In this document: positions 40,874 through 49,536 of the stretch, piece after piece
Layout of the letters: each line of letters opens with the position of its first letter
How positions within the stretch are numbered: position 1 is the stretch's first letter
NCBI RefSeq assembly: GCF_018688315.1
Contig: NZ_CP061315.1
Span: 1,736,001 to 1,800,000 of the forward strand
Source: Polynucleobacter sp. AP-Kolm-20A-A1
Lineage (GTDB): Bacteria; Pseudomonadota; Gammaproteobacteria; Burkholderiales; Burkholderiaceae
Direction: 5' to 3'
Length of the DNA stretch: 64,000 nt
Position numbers and translations under genes: made by a program
The notes under the pieces: model-generated
The model's input: only the letters and a program-made list of their open reading frames with translations
The model's database searches: none
What the model was told of the DNA's origin: nothing

Positions 40874-40887
40874 TATAATCAATTCAC
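40874..40887 (+). promoter_or_regulatory. Perfect TATAAT -10 element just upstream of ptsN
   Basis: TATAAT at 40874-40879 is followed by 8 nt and the ptsN ATG at 40888. A start 7-9 nt downstream would give a leaderless or nearly leaderless mRNA, and no Shine-Dalgarno is present. The -35 region (around 40851-40856) does not match the consensus. Confidence 0.45.
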
Positions 40888-41349
40888 ATGAATGCCCTGA
40901 CTAATCTTTTCACCCCCGACTGCATTGCATTAGATAACCCTGCCAAAAACAGGTCCGATGCATTTGCAGCCGCCGGGGAACTCTTCGCTCAACGAGTTGG
41001 CATTAATGCCGCTGAAGTTGTTGGCTTTCTAAATGCTCGCGAAGACTTAGGTTCAACTGCCCTTGGTGCTGGCGTAGCAATCCCTCACGGTCGCGTCAAA
41101 GGCCTTAAACAGCCATCAGCAGCAATGATGAGACTTAAAGATCCCATTGAGTTTGCAGCGCCTGATGGCGAACCTGTATCTACCCTGATATTTTTGCTGG
41201 TGCCAGAAAAAGCAACGCAACAGCATCTAGAAATTCTTTCCTCAATCGCGCAATTATTGTCTGATGCGCAAGCGCGTCAATTGCTAAGCACTGCTGTAGA
41301 TCCAGTTAAAGTATGCGAGCTATTGCAGCAGTGGGGTAGCACAAAATGA
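40888..41349 (+). CDS. ptsN: Nitrogen PTS EIIA component
   Basis: EIIA-Ntr of 153 residues, phosphorylated on a His by the nitrogen PTS and acting as a regulator rather than a sugar transporter. His67 lies in [17 protein letters not shown], the family active site. It overlaps hprK by 4 bases. In this organism it stands without an adjacent rpoN. Its ATG follows a perfect TATAAT by 8 nt, which suggests its own promoter inside the cluster. Confidence 0.96.
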   Translation: MNALTNLFTPDCIALDNPAKNRSDAFAAAGELFAQRVGINAAEVVGFLNAREDLGSTALGAGVAIPHGRVKGLKQPSAAMMRLKDPIEFAAPDGEPVSTLIFLLVPEKATQQHLEILSSIAQLLSDAQARQLLSTAVDPVKVCELLQQWGSTK

Positions 41350-42332
41350 CTCAGCCATTACTCCTAGACGGAGTAACTGCTCAGCAGATTTTCGATGACA
41401 ACGTCTCAGATCTAAAGCTGTCTTGGATTGGTGGTCTTGAAGGTGCTGATCGTACCTTTCCACCAGAGGCAGTGAAAGCGGCTGCCGCCAGCTCAGACTT
41501 AGTTGGCCACTTAAATCTCATTCACCCAAGTCGCATTCAAATCTTTGGTGAACAAGAGGTTGACTATCATGCGATGCTAGAGCCCAAGCAAAGACAAGAG
41601 CAAATTGCGAGTTTGATTTCCAAAACGCCGCCATGCGTCATTGTTGCCGATGGAAAAGCCGCCGATCCAGATTTGCAGCTGTTTTGTCAGCGCTCATCCA
41701 CACCTTTATTTACTACAGCCATTTCTGCTGCAGAGGTCATCGATCACCTGCGCACGTATTTGACCAAAATTGGCGCCCCTCAAATCACCATGCACGGCGT
41801 GTTTATGGACATCCTAGGCTTGGGCGTTCTTCTCACCGGTGAATCTGGTCTTGGCAAAAGCGAGTTAGGGCTTGAGCTTATCTCTCGTGGGCATGGCTTG
41901 GTAGCTGATGATGCTGTGGATTTTGCCCGCCTTGGTCCAGACTACATTGAAGGACGCTGTCCAGTGATTTTGCGCAATCTGCTTGAGGTTCGTGGCCTGG
42001 GTTTATTAGATATTCGTACTATCTTTGGCGAAACGGCTGTGCGTCGCAAACTAAAACTTCGCCTCATTGTTCAATTGGTTCGTAGAACTGATGGTGAATT
42101 CGAAAGATTGCCGCTAGAGGCACAGCACGTAGATGTATTGGGCATCCCGATTCGCACCGTCAAAATTCAAGTAGCCGCAGGCCGTAACTTAGCAGTGTTA
42201 GTAGAGGCTGCGGTACGAAATACTATTCTGCAATTACGCGGCATCGATACATTAAAAGAATTTATCGAGCGCCAACGCTTGCAAATGAATGTCGAAGCAG
42301 ATTCCATCAAATCTCAAGGGCGCCTACTTTAA
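41346..42332 (+). CDS. hprK: HPr kinase/phosphorylase
   Basis: Serine kinase/phosphorylase acting on HPr-type carriers, 328 residues. The N-terminal domain (1-130) is followed by the catalytic domain with Walker [21 protein letters not shown], the conserved [10 protein letters not shown] and the signature [15 protein letters not shown]. In Betaproteobacteria it pairs with ptsN and rapZ, as here, and probably modifies the Ntr-branch HPr. It starts 4 bases inside ptsN and ends 3 bp before rapZ. Confidence 0.96.
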   Translation: MTQPLLLDGVTAQQIFDDNVSDLKLSWIGGLEGADRTFPPEAVKAAAASSDLVGHLNLIHPSRIQIFGEQEVDYHAMLEPKQRQEQIASLISKTPPCVIVADGKAADPDLQLFCQRSSTPLFTTAISAAEVIDHLRTYLTKIGAPQITMHGVFMDILGLGVLLTGESGLGKSELGLELISRGHGLVADDAVDFARLGPDYIEGRCPVILRNLLEVRGLGLLDIRTIFGETAVRRKLKLRLIVQLVRRTDGEFERLPLEAQHVDVLGIPIRTVKIQVAAGRNLAVLVEAAVRNTILQLRGIDTLKEFIERQRLQMNVEADSIKSQGRLL

Positions 42333-42335
42333 GCC

Positions 42336-43226
42336 ATGCAAATTAATCTGATTACCGGAATCTCAGGCTCAGGTAAATCAGTAGCCCTAAGGGCTTTTGA
42401 GGACGCTGGTTATGATTGTGTAGATAACTTACCGGTATCACTTTTAGAAAACCTCATCAGCACTCTTGAGAAAGAAAAAAGTGAGCGCATTGCCGTCGCA
42501 ATTGATGCGCGCCGCGGACAATCAATTGCAGACCTGCCATCGATCCTCGAGAACTTACGCAAAAACCATCAAGTAAGAGTCGTTTTTCTCAATGCGGATA
42601 CCAACACTTTGGTGCAACGGTTTTCTGAGACACGTCGACGTCATCCGCTCTCTACAAATGCCAAGCAGTCTCAGTCGGCGACATTAATCGAGGCAATTGA
42701 TAGCGAACGTAGCCTAGTAGAGCCTTTGCGTGCTCAAGCACATAGCATCGATACCAGCAACATTCCTGCTCATGCCTTGCGCTCCTGGATCCAAGACCTT
42801 CTCAAAGACAAGCCTGCTGGCCTCACTGTGGTGTTTGAATCCTTTGGCTTTAAAAAAGGCGTTCCCACCGAGGCAGACCTAGTTTTTGATGTGCGCTGCT
42901 TACCGAACCCCCACTATGACAAAGCCTTAAGACCACTTACAGGCAATGACAAGCCCGTCAAAGAATTCTTAGAAAAAATTCCAGAGGTAGTTAATATGGA
43001 AGCGGACATCACGCAATTTATTCATCGCTGGCTCCCGCATTACATTGCAGATGGTCGCAGTTACTTAACGGTTGCTATTGGATGCACGGGGGGCCAACAT
43101 CGCTCGGTCTATCTCGTGAATCGTTTAAGCGAATACTTTCGCAACCAAAAAGACTTCAGCAACCTACAGCTTAATTTTCTAAACCGCCACCGCGAACTAG
43201 ACTCAATCCCTGTAACAAAATCTTAA
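42336..43226 (+). CDS. rapZ: RNase adapter protein RapZ
   Basis: P-loop nucleotide-binding protein of 296 residues. Walker A is GISGSGKSVALRAFEDAGYD (residues 8-27), followed by CVDNLPVSLL; the C-terminal domain has the family segment VAIGCTGGQHRSVYLVNRL. In E. coli RapZ guides RNase E to GlmZ and controls glucosamine-6-phosphate synthesis; whether the same target exists here is unknown. The last 56 bases are also coding on the other strand for mutY. Confidence 0.95.
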   Translation: MQINLITGISGSGKSVALRAFEDAGYDCVDNLPVSLLENLISTLEKEKSERIAVAIDARRGQSIADLPSILENLRKNHQVRVVFLNADTNTLVQRFSETRRRHPLSTNAKQSQSATLIEAIDSERSLVEPLRAQAHSIDTSNIPAHALRSWIQDLLKDKPAGLTVVFESFGFKKGVPTEADLVFDVRCLPNPHYDKALRPLTGNDKPVKEFLEKIPEVVNMEADITQFIHRWLPHYIADGRSYLTVAIGCTGGQHRSVYLVNRLSEYFRNQKDFSNLQLNFLNRHRELDSIPVTKS

Positions 43227-44316
43227 TTGGCTGCGGTAGACCATAGCGCCCTAACTGGCTTAAGGGCACCCACTTTAGATCTGGATTTATAAACTGCAAT
43301 TCTTTGGAGCAATTTGTTTGCCAAATATGCATCCATAAACGGCGATGCGTAAATACATGCTTGATTTCTCTAGTCTTCTCTAAGGCTTTGCATGACTTCA
43401 TATACGTACTAGATTTTTCGTCAGGCATTGTCAGCACAAACAAGTCTTTCAAACTCAAATGAATACCCGCATCGGCAGATAACTTGGGCGTCCAAGCAGA
43501 CTCGGGAAGAGACCAAAGGCCACCCCATATCGCTTTACTTGGGCGCTTTTGTAGCAATACAGAATTGCCAGATCGAATAAGGAGCATATTGCAATCAAAC
43601 TCAGGGGACTTTGTTTTCGCCGTCTTCTGAGGAAGTAAAAGGACCTGATCACTCAAGTTGGCCTGACATTCTTTTGCAAAAGGACATTTCTTTTCGCCAG
43701 ATAAACATATTGGCTTACGCGCTGTACACCAAGTTGCTCCAAAGTCCATCAAGGCTTGCGTGTACACCGGCATATCCTGCCTACTGATAGGCAGCAACTC
43801 TTTTGCCAAGGCCCACAAACGGTCATTGACGGCCTTGTCTTGAATAGACCCCTCGATAGCAAACAAGCGTGCCAAAATCCGCTTTACATTGGCATCCAAA
43901 ATTGGGGCTCGCTCATGAAAAGCAAATGCGGCGATAGCTCCAGCAGTAGAGCGGCCAATACCTTTTAACCGTTCGAGCAATAAAGGATCACTTGGAAACT
44001 TTCCAGCAAAGTCTGTCATCACCGCTTTTGCACAGGCATGTAAATTGCGTGCACGCGAGTAATAACCTAGTCCAGCCCACTCAGCTAACACTTCATCAAT
44101 GTCGGCACCGGCTAATTTTTTCACCGTTGGAAAACGTTTCATAAAGCGGGGGTAGCGCTCCAGAACCGTGGATACCTGAGTTTGCTGCAACATGATTTCA
44201 GATACCCATACTGCATAAGGATCGCGATTGTTTTGCCATGGCAAACCCGATCGTCCACTCACGCCATGCCAAGCAATCAGCTTCTTGGCGAACGTATTAA
44301 TCAGCGCTTTTGACAT
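43171..44316 (-). CDS. mutY: A/G-specific adenine DNA glycosylase MutY
   Basis: Removes adenine opposite 8-oxoguanine. From the ATG at 44316 it has 381 residues: the helix-hairpin-helix glycosylase domain with catalytic Glu40 (SEIMLQQTQV), LKGIGRSTAGAIAAFAF and the ILDANVKRILAR Asp, an Fe-S loop, and a C-terminal Nudix-like recognition domain (from about residue 240). The Fe-S cysteines are spaced C-x6-C-x6-C-x5-C, four residues longer in the middle than the usual C-x6-C-x2-C-x5-C. It overlaps mutM by 16 bases and the convergent rapZ by 56. Confidence 0.95.
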   Translation of the reverse strand: MSKALINTFAKKLIAWHGVSGRSGLPWQNNRDPYAVWVSEIMLQQTQVSTVLERYPRFMKRFPTVKKLAGADIDEVLAEWAGLGYYSRARNLHACAKAVMTDFAGKFPSDPLLLERLKGIGRSTAGAIAAFAFHERAPILDANVKRILARLFAIEGSIQDKAVNDRLWALAKELLPISRQDMPVYTQALMDFGATWCTARKPICLSGEKKCPFAKECQANLSDQVLLLPQKTAKTKSPEFDCNMLLIRSGNSVLLQKRPSKAIWGGLWSLPESAWTPKLSADAGIHLSLKDLFVLTMPDEKSSTYMKSCKALEKTREIKHVFTHRRLWMHIWQTNCSKELQFINPDLKWVPLSQLGRYGLPQPIKILLQGLSLVRGGGLEN

Positions 44317-45137
44317 TGAGGACAAAAATAAGTGGATCGTTGACCCTGCACGATTTGTGCAATCGGTGTTTTACAAATCTTGCACGGTAAGCCTTTGCGA
44401 TCGTAGACTTTAGTTTGCACCATGAAGTGGCCAGGATCGCCTTCACTATTTACAAAATCTTTTAGAGAGCTTCCTCCAGCATCAATTGCTTTTTTGAGAA
44501 TCTGTCTAACTGCAGCCGCCAAACGCATACACTGCGGGCGCGTAAGCTTACCAGCCGCTTTTGCAGGATGAATGCCCGCATCAAACAAACTTTCTGAGCA
44601 ATAAATATTGCCAACTCCTACGACGGCCTGACCAGCCAATAAAAACTGCTTTACTGCTACGCTACGTTTTCGAGAGGATTGATACAAAATATCCGTACCA
44701 TGTTCGTCTGCAAATTCAGGTGAGAAAGGCTCCACCCCAAGCTTTTGCAATAAGGGATTCTTTTCAACAGGTCCTTTTGTTTTTGGATGCCATAAGACTG
44801 CGCCAAATTTTCGGGGATCATGCAAACGCAAACTCAATCTACCAAATTCAAAAATCACGCGATCATGGGTTTTTAAAGCCTCACTACTTGGCAAGACTCG
44901 TAAGGTTCCCGTCATACCCAAATGAATCAGCAAGTGGCCGGTATCCATCTCCAGCAACAAGTACTTGCCTCGTCTTTGGATGGATTGCACTTTTTGCCCT
45001 GGGAGGGTTTTTGGCAAGCTACTGGGCACAGGCCAGCGCAAGCGACCATCCAGCACTTTGACGGCGCTTACTTTCTTACCCTCAAGATGTGGGGCAATTC
45101 CGAGACGAGTGACTTCTACTTCAGGAAGTTCTGGCAT
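44301..45137 (-). CDS. mutM: Formamidopyrimidine-DNA glycosylase
   Basis: Excises 8-oxoguanine and formamidopyrimidines from DNA. It has 278 residues: N-terminal MPELPEVEVTRLG with the Pro2 nucleophile and Glu3, the helix-two-turns-helix region (VGVGNIYCSESLFDAGIHP) and the C-terminal zinc finger CKICKTP...CPQC. It overlaps mutY, so both enzymes of the oxidised-guanine repair system share one mRNA. TACAAT lies 6 nt before the ATG and there is no Shine-Dalgarno. Confidence 0.97.
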   Translation of the reverse strand: MPELPEVEVTRLGIAPHLEGKKVSAVKVLDGRLRWPVPSSLPKTLPGQKVQSIQRRGKYLLLEMDTGHLLIHLGMTGTLRVLPSSEALKTHDRVIFEFGRLSLRLHDPRKFGAVLWHPKTKGPVEKNPLLQKLGVEPFSPEFADEHGTDILYQSSRKRSVAVKQFLLAGQAVVGVGNIYCSESLFDAGIHPAKAAGKLTRPQCMRLAAAVRQILKKAIDAGGSSLKDFVNSEGDPGHFMVQTKVYDRKGLPCKICKTPIAQIVQGQRSTYFCPQCQKR

Positions 45138-45149
45138 AAATGGATTGTA
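45138..45149 (-). promoter_or_regulatory. Likely -10 element for a leaderless mutM transcript
   Basis: On the minus strand TACAAT (45144-45149, five of six consensus bases) is followed by CCATTT and the mutM ATG. The 35-bp gap to the divergent gene offers no Shine-Dalgarno. The -35 position falls close to the -10 of the opposite promoter and does not match the consensus. Confidence 0.5.
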
Positions 45150-45160
45150 GATTCGCGGAT

Positions 45161-45172
45161 TAGAATGTGCTT
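45161..45172 (+). promoter_or_regulatory. Likely -10 element for a leaderless TPR-LolB transcript
   Basis: TAGAAT (45161-45166, five of six consensus bases) is followed by 6 nt and the ATG at 45173. No ribosome binding site precedes the ATG. The mutM -10 lies 11 bp away on the other strand, so the two promoters face away from each other with overlapping RNA polymerase footprints. Confidence 0.5.
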
Positions 45173-46660
45173 ATGAGCAAATTCCTACTCAAACCCTTTT
45201 TGAAGGCATTAGCCTTTGCAACGCTTGCTGGGGGTGCCTTCTTGTCCGCGCCCGCTCACGCCCAGACGAATGGCATCCAGTCAGGCGAAGCGATCTTTGA
45301 GGTGCTTGCGTCCGAGATTGCACTGCAACGGGGTGAAGCAGGCCTGGCGTACAACACCTATATGGAAATGGCGCGCCAATATCAAGATCCGAGACTGGCA
45401 CAGCGGGCAATGGAAATTGCGATTGCGGGTGGATCTCCGGACCTAGCTTTACATGCCGCCAAGAGCTGGGATGAACTCTCCCCGCCCAATCAAACCAAAC
45501 CTAAAGAAGTGCTGATTACTCTTCTTATTTTAAGTAATCGCTGGAACGATGCCGTTAAGCCAGCGATCGCATTACTGCGTCAGCAAAATCCAGCGCAACA
45601 AGAAAATACCCTCTTGCAATTGCAGGCGCTGCTTGCAAAGGCGAAAGATGAGTCAGAGGCAATGCGCGCATTCTATGAAATTTCCTCCACAGCAAAACCT
45701 CAGCCTAAAGATTTAGGCCTGCTGTATACCTATGCTATGTCTGCTGAAAAAGCAGGCCACATTGATGTCATGGAAAAAACACTGCGTGAAATTTTGCGTA
45801 GAAATCCAAATGATGCGAATTCTCTTAATGCATTAGGTTATTCATTGGCAGATCGCAACCTCAAATTACCAGAGGCATTTGCACTCATCAGCAAAGCACA
45901 CCAACTCTCTCCAAAAGATGCATTCATTTTGGATAGCTTGGGCTGGGTCAATTTCCGTATGGGGAAAAATACGCTTGCATTAGAGCAACTACAGCAAGCA
46001 TTTTCTATGAAGCCGGAAGCAGATATTGCCGCGCATGTCGGAGAAGTGTTGTGGGCGATGAACCGTCGCAGTGAAGCTGAAGAGATGTGGCACCAAGGTC
46101 AAAAAATAGACGCCAACAACGCCACATTAAGAGAAACTCTGCAACGCCTTAAGCCTGACTGGTCAAACACGAATCAAGCCGCTAGCGGCGCATGGGATGG
46201 TCGTTTTGCCGTGAAAGTTACTGGGCTTACAGACAGTCAGAACCAAGGTGGATCTGGTGGCTTTAGCTTAACGCAAGAATCTTTAAAAGACATTCTAGAA
46301 ATTCGCAATCCAATGGGTGGCTCTATTGCAAAAATCATCATTACGCCAGGCGAAGCAACACTTGAACGCGATGGTCAAGTGGTCACTGCAGTAGATGCAG
46401 ATACCTTAGTGCAAAACACGCTTGGTCTACCGTTGCCAGCCCGCGGTCTGTCAAACTGGTTAAGAGGTGAAACACGAGCGGGCAGTGAAGCAAGTGTTGA
46501 ACGAAATGCCAAAGGACAAGTTAGTAAAATTAATCAAGATGGTTGGAGTTTGGCTTACATCTGGAGTAACTCCAATCGCCTAGAAAAACTCACCATGACT
46601 CGTAGCTCCAATATTGGGTCTATTGATATTCGCTTGGTATTTGATCATCCGAATGAGTAA
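45173..46660 (+). CDS. TPR protein fused to a C-terminal LolB domain
   Basis: Exported protein of 495 residues. Residues 1-31 are a type I signal peptide (cleavage after SAPAHA). Residues about 35-335 are TPR-like helical repeats (for example NPNDANSLNALGYSLADRNL, DAFILDSLGWVNFRMGKNTL). Residues about 340-495 match LolB, the outer-membrane acceptor of lipoproteins from LolA: WDGRFAVKV, IRNPMGGSIAKI, ATLERDGQVVTAVDADTLV, LGLPLPARGLSNWLRGE and GWSLAYIWS follow E. coli LolB in order. LolB is normally a separate lipoprotein; here there is no lipobox and no cysteine at all. ispE follows with overlapping codons, the usual place of lolB-ispE. The ATG at 45173 is preferred over a GTG at 45167. Confidence 0.88.
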   Translation: MSKFLLKPFLKALAFATLAGGAFLSAPAHAQTNGIQSGEAIFEVLASEIALQRGEAGLAYNTYMEMARQYQDPRLAQRAMEIAIAGGSPDLALHAAKSWDELSPPNQTKPKEVLITLLILSNRWNDAVKPAIALLRQQNPAQQENTLLQLQALLAKAKDESEAMRAFYEISSTAKPQPKDLGLLYTYAMSAEKAGHIDVMEKTLREILRRNPNDANSLNALGYSLADRNLKLPEAFALISKAHQLSPKDAFILDSLGWVNFRMGKNTLALEQLQQAFSMKPEADIAAHVGEVLWAMNRRSEAEEMWHQGQKIDANNATLRETLQRLKPDWSNTNQAASGAWDGRFAVKVTGLTDSQNQGGSGGFSLTQESLKDILEIRNPMGGSIAKIIITPGEATLERDGQVVTAVDADTLVQNTLGLPLPARGLSNWLRGETRAGSEASVERNAKGQVSKINQDGWSLAYIWSNSNRLEKLTMTRSSNIGSIDIRLVFDHPNE

Positions 46661-47543
46661 TGAAAATATAAAATCGGATTACCTATCACTCCGCTCTCCA
46701 GCGAAGCTCAATCTATTTCTGCACATTGTTGGTCGCAAACCAGATGGCTACCATTTACTGCAGTCTGTTTTTCAACTGATTGACTGGTGTGACACGATTA
46801 CCTTAAAACCCATTTCACCAAATGAAGTGCGTCGAATAAATCCAATTCCCGGTCTTTTATCAAAAGATGATTTGGTGGTGCGCGCAGCAAATCTATTAAA
46901 AGATTTTTGCAAGATAGATGCCGGCGTTGAAATTGATGTAAAAAAAGAAATTCCAATGGGCGCCGGCATGGGAGGCGGATCCTCGGATGCTGCCACCACC
47001 CTAATTGGTCTTAATGTCCTTTGGAATCTCAAGCTCGATAAAGAAGCCCTTTGTAATCTGGGTTTAAAACTTGGGGCGGATGTGCCATTTTTCATTTTTG
47101 GCCAAAATGCATTTGTAGAGGGTATTGGCGAGAAGATTCAAGAAATTTCCCTTGAAAAACGTGACTTTTTGGTTATTTTCCCCAATCAGGGCATTCCTAC
47201 CGTAAGCATTTTTCAAGACCCTGAATTGACCCGAGATCACGCTCAGATTACAATTGATGGCTTTCTTGCATCGTCATGGTCGGATCTAACGAATGATTGT
47301 CAGGCTGTAGCGATGCGGATTTGTCCTGAAGTGAAGCAAGCTTTGGATTGGATTACCCAGGCAGTACCGGGCTCAGCGCCCAGAATGTCTGGCTCTGGAA
47401 GTAGCGTTTTTGCTGTCTTAGACCCTAAGACCGACACCGCGAAACTAGAAAATCTTTTACAAAATCTTCCTAAAGGATGGGTAGGTCGGGTTGTTCGGGG
47501 GCTAAATAAAAATCCCGCTTACAATTTGATTTCTTCAGATTGA
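46653..47543 (+). CDS. ispE: 4-diphosphocytidyl-2-C-methyl-D-erythritol kinase
   Basis: GHMP kinase of the MEP isoprenoid pathway. The ATG at 46653, inside the last codons of the TPR-LolB gene (ATGAGTAA), gives 296 residues, the usual length. Motifs are LRSPAKLNLFLHIVGRKPDG, the ATP-binding PMGAGMGGGSSDAATTL and the C-terminal MSGSGSSVFAVL. Longer frames starting at 46614 only read the neighbour out of frame. It is followed 5 bp later by tRNA-Gln. Confidence 0.97.
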   Translation: MSNENIKSDYLSLRSPAKLNLFLHIVGRKPDGYHLLQSVFQLIDWCDTITLKPISPNEVRRINPIPGLLSKDDLVVRAANLLKDFCKIDAGVEIDVKKEIPMGAGMGGGSSDAATTLIGLNVLWNLKLDKEALCNLGLKLGADVPFFIFGQNAFVEGIGEKIQEISLEKRDFLVIFPNQGIPTVSIFQDPELTRDHAQITIDGFLASSWSDLTNDCQAVAMRICPEVKQALDWITQAVPGSAPRMSGSGSSVFAVLDPKTDTAKLENLLQNLPKGWVGRVVRGLNKNPAYNLISSD

Positions 47544-47548
47544 CCTGT

Positions 47549-47625
47549 AGGGGAATCGCCAAGCTGGTTAAGGCACTGGATTTTGATTCCAGCATGCGAA
47601 GGTTCGAATCCTTCTTCCCCTGCCA
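47549..47625 (+). tRNA. tRNA-Gln (anticodon TTG)
   Basis: A full cloverleaf of 77 nt can be drawn. The acceptor stem is AGGGGAA/TTCCCCT, the anticodon stem CTGGA/TCCAG encloses the 7-base loop TTTTGAT with anticodon TTG, the T arm has GGTTCGAATCC, and the gene ends with an encoded CCA after the discriminator G. It lies between ispE and prs, the standard Burkholderiales position. Confidence 0.97.
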
Positions 47626-47679
47626 AATACTGTAGAAACGACAAAGATAACCTTTTGACCCCTCAATACCCTTAAGACT

Positions 47680-48645
47680 ATGTCCTCCATAAACGCTGAT
47701 TTACTGACACTTTTCACAGGCAACGCAAATCCCGTTTTGGCTGAGGCTGTAGCCAAAGAACTCAAACTCCCAATGGGGAAAGCCTTTGTTGGCCGCTTCT
47801 CTGATGGTGAGATCCAAGTAGAAATTCAAGAAAACGTCCGCGGCAAAAATGTCGTAGTCATTCAATCAACCTGTGCGCCAACAAACGACAGCTTGATGGA
47901 ACTCATGATCATGATTGATGCCCTTAAACGAGCATCTGCAAGCCGCATAACCGCAGTGATTCCTTACTTCGGTTACGCCCGTCAAGACCGTCGCCCTCGC
48001 TCTGCCCGCGTTGCCATCTCTGCCCGCATTGTGGCAAACATGCTGCAATCGGTAGCAGGTATTGAGCGCGTGCTGACCATGGATCTTCATGCAGACCAAA
48101 TTCAGGGCTTTTTCGATATTCCAGTAGACAACATCTACGCTTCCCCAGTGCTATTGGCTGACCTGCAGGCTCAGAAGACTCAAAAAGACCTCATCATCGT
48201 CTCTCCTGATATTGGTGGCGTAGTGCGCGCCCGTGCGATGGCCAAGCAATTGGGCACCGATTTGGCAATTATTGATAAACGTCGCCCTAAAGCAAACGTC
48301 TCCGAAGTAATGCACTTAATCGGTGAAGTAGAAGGCCGTCATTGCGTGATCATGGACGACATCATCGATACCGGCGGAACCCTCTGTAAAGCCGCTGAGG
48401 CGCTTAAAGAGCGTGGTGCTAAGGGCGTTACCGCATACTGTACTCACGCCGTGCTCTCAGGCGGTGCTGTGGCCCGTATTGCCGCCTCCGAACTGGATGA
48501 GTTGGTTGTAACGGACACCATTCCCCTGACCCCAGAGGCAATGAAAGTCGCCAAAATTCGTCAATTGACTGTAGCCCCCCTGTTGGCCGAGACTCTCTCG
48601 CGCATCAGCAAAGGCGACTCAGTCATGTCCATGTTCGCCGAATAA
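47680..48645 (+). CDS. prs: Ribose-phosphate pyrophosphokinase
   Basis: Makes PRPP from ribose-5-phosphate and ATP for nucleotide, His, Trp and NAD synthesis. The 321-residue class I enzyme shows [19 protein letters not shown], the flexible-loop [15 protein letters not shown] region, [17 protein letters not shown] and the PRPP loop [17 protein letters not shown]. It follows tRNA-Gln by 54 bp and may share its transcript. No Shine-Dalgarno is evident. Confidence 0.98.
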   Translation: MSSINADLLTLFTGNANPVLAEAVAKELKLPMGKAFVGRFSDGEIQVEIQENVRGKNVVVIQSTCAPTNDSLMELMIMIDALKRASASRITAVIPYFGYARQDRRPRSARVAISARIVANMLQSVAGIERVLTMDLHADQIQGFFDIPVDNIYASPVLLADLQAQKTQKDLIIVSPDIGGVVRARAMAKQLGTDLAIIDKRRPKANVSEVMHLIGEVEGRHCVIMDDIIDTGGTLCKAAEALKERGAKGVTAYCTHAVLSGGAVARIAASELDELVVTDTIPLTPEAMKVAKIRQLTVAPLLAETLSRISKGDSVMSMFAE

Positions 48646-48718
48646 GCCAAAAACGCTGTTTTACCCCGCTTTTTGGCAGTTCAAAGCCTTTTCTAGGCAA
48701 AAACACCCTTTCCCACGA

Positions 48719-48780
48719 TATAATCGAAGGCTTTTCTGTTTGGTCGCGAACGGAAATTAACCTTAACTAGGGAATTTATT
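48719..48780 (+). promoter_or_regulatory. Probable rplY promoter and leader
   Basis: A perfect TATAAT (48719-48724) follows about 70 bp behind prs; the -35 region is weak. It predicts a leader of about 50 nt ending with AGGGA and the rplY ATG at 48781, so rplY is probably transcribed separately from prs as well as by read-through. Confidence 0.5.
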
Positions 48781-49425
48781 ATGAAAGTAGTAGCTTTTGA
48801 AAGAAGCGTACAGGGAACGGGTGCGAGCCGCCGTCTGCGCAATGCCGGAAAAACTCCAGGCATCGTTTACGGTAGTAAAGATCCAGCCTTGGTCATTGAG
48901 TTAGACCATAACGCGTTATTCCATGCTCTCCGCAAGGAAGCGTTCCACTCATCCATTTTGGATTTGGAAATTGGCGGCAAAACACAAAAAGTGTTGTTGC
49001 GCGATTACCAAATGCATCCATTTAAGCCATTGGTATTGCACATTGACTTCCAGCGCGTATCCGCGACTGAGAAAGTTCATATGCGCGTTCCATTGCACTT
49101 CACAAACGCTGACACTTCAGACGCAGTGAAATTGCAAGGCGCAGTTGTTAGCCACATCGCTACTGAACTCGAAGTGTCTTGCTTACCTGCAGACTTGCCA
49201 GAGTTCATTGAAGTGGACTTGCAGAAAATTGAAGTGGGTCACTCTATTCACGCTAAAGACATCGCATTGCCAAAAGGTGTTAGCTTGGTATTGCATGTTG
49301 AGCAAGAGAACCCAGTGCTTGCAAACGCACGTATCCCAGCAGTTAAGGCTGCTGAGCCTACAGATGCGCCTGCAGCACCAGCTGCTGCAGCTCCTGCTGC
49401 TGAAGCACCAAAGGATAAAGCTTAA
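48781..49425 (+). CDS. rplY: 50S ribosomal protein L25/general stress protein Ctc
   Basis: 5S rRNA-binding protein of 214 residues. The N-terminal L25 domain (residues 1-90; [40 protein letters not shown]) is followed by the TL5-type C-terminal beta domain (about 95-185) and a low-complexity Ala/Pro tail that ends EAPKDKA. The long form is usual in Betaproteobacteria. A strong terminator follows at 49452-49478. Confidence 0.97.
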   Translation: MKVVAFERSVQGTGASRRLRNAGKTPGIVYGSKDPALVIELDHNALFHALRKEAFHSSILDLEIGGKTQKVLLRDYQMHPFKPLVLHIDFQRVSATEKVHMRVPLHFTNADTSDAVKLQGAVVSHIATELEVSCLPADLPEFIEVDLQKIEVGHSIHAKDIALPKGVSLVLHVEQENPVLANARIPAVKAAEPTDAPAAPAAAAPAAEAPKDKA

Positions 49426-49451
49426 TTATTTAGCTAGATCGCTTGTACTAG

Positions 49452-49478
49452 AAGGCCTGCGCAAGCGGGCCTTTTTTA
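49452..49478 (+). terminator. Rho-independent terminator after rplY
   Basis: AAGGCC-T-GC pairs with GC-G-GGCCTT (one mismatch) around a GCAA tetraloop and is followed by six T. It separates rplY from pth, which therefore needs its own promoter. Confidence 0.85.
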
Positions 49479-49501
49479 TTGCCACAAGTTTTCATTCTTT
49501 T

Positions 49502-49536
49502 TTGGCGAAATACTTTTATATCTTTAAACTCTCGAT
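49502..49536 (+). promoter_or_regulatory. Promoter for a leaderless pth transcript
   Basis: TTGGCG (49502-49507) and TAAACT (49525-49530) are separated by exactly 17 bp; TAAACT is followed by 6 nt and the pth ATG at 49537. Each hexamer matches its consensus at four of six bases. The upstream terminator makes a promoter here necessary, and no Shine-Dalgarno is present. This is the best complete case of the -10/N6/ATG pattern. Confidence 0.55.

Noticed and set aside
44561..45061. 166-codon plus-strand frame inside mutM
   Set aside because: It lies entirely opposite a well-conserved mutM and shows no motif, ribosome binding site or family resemblance.
46614..46652. Longer ispE reading frame from 46614
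   Set aside because: The 13 extra codons are out-of-frame reading of the TPR-LolB gene; the ATG at 46653 gives the typical IspE N-terminus.
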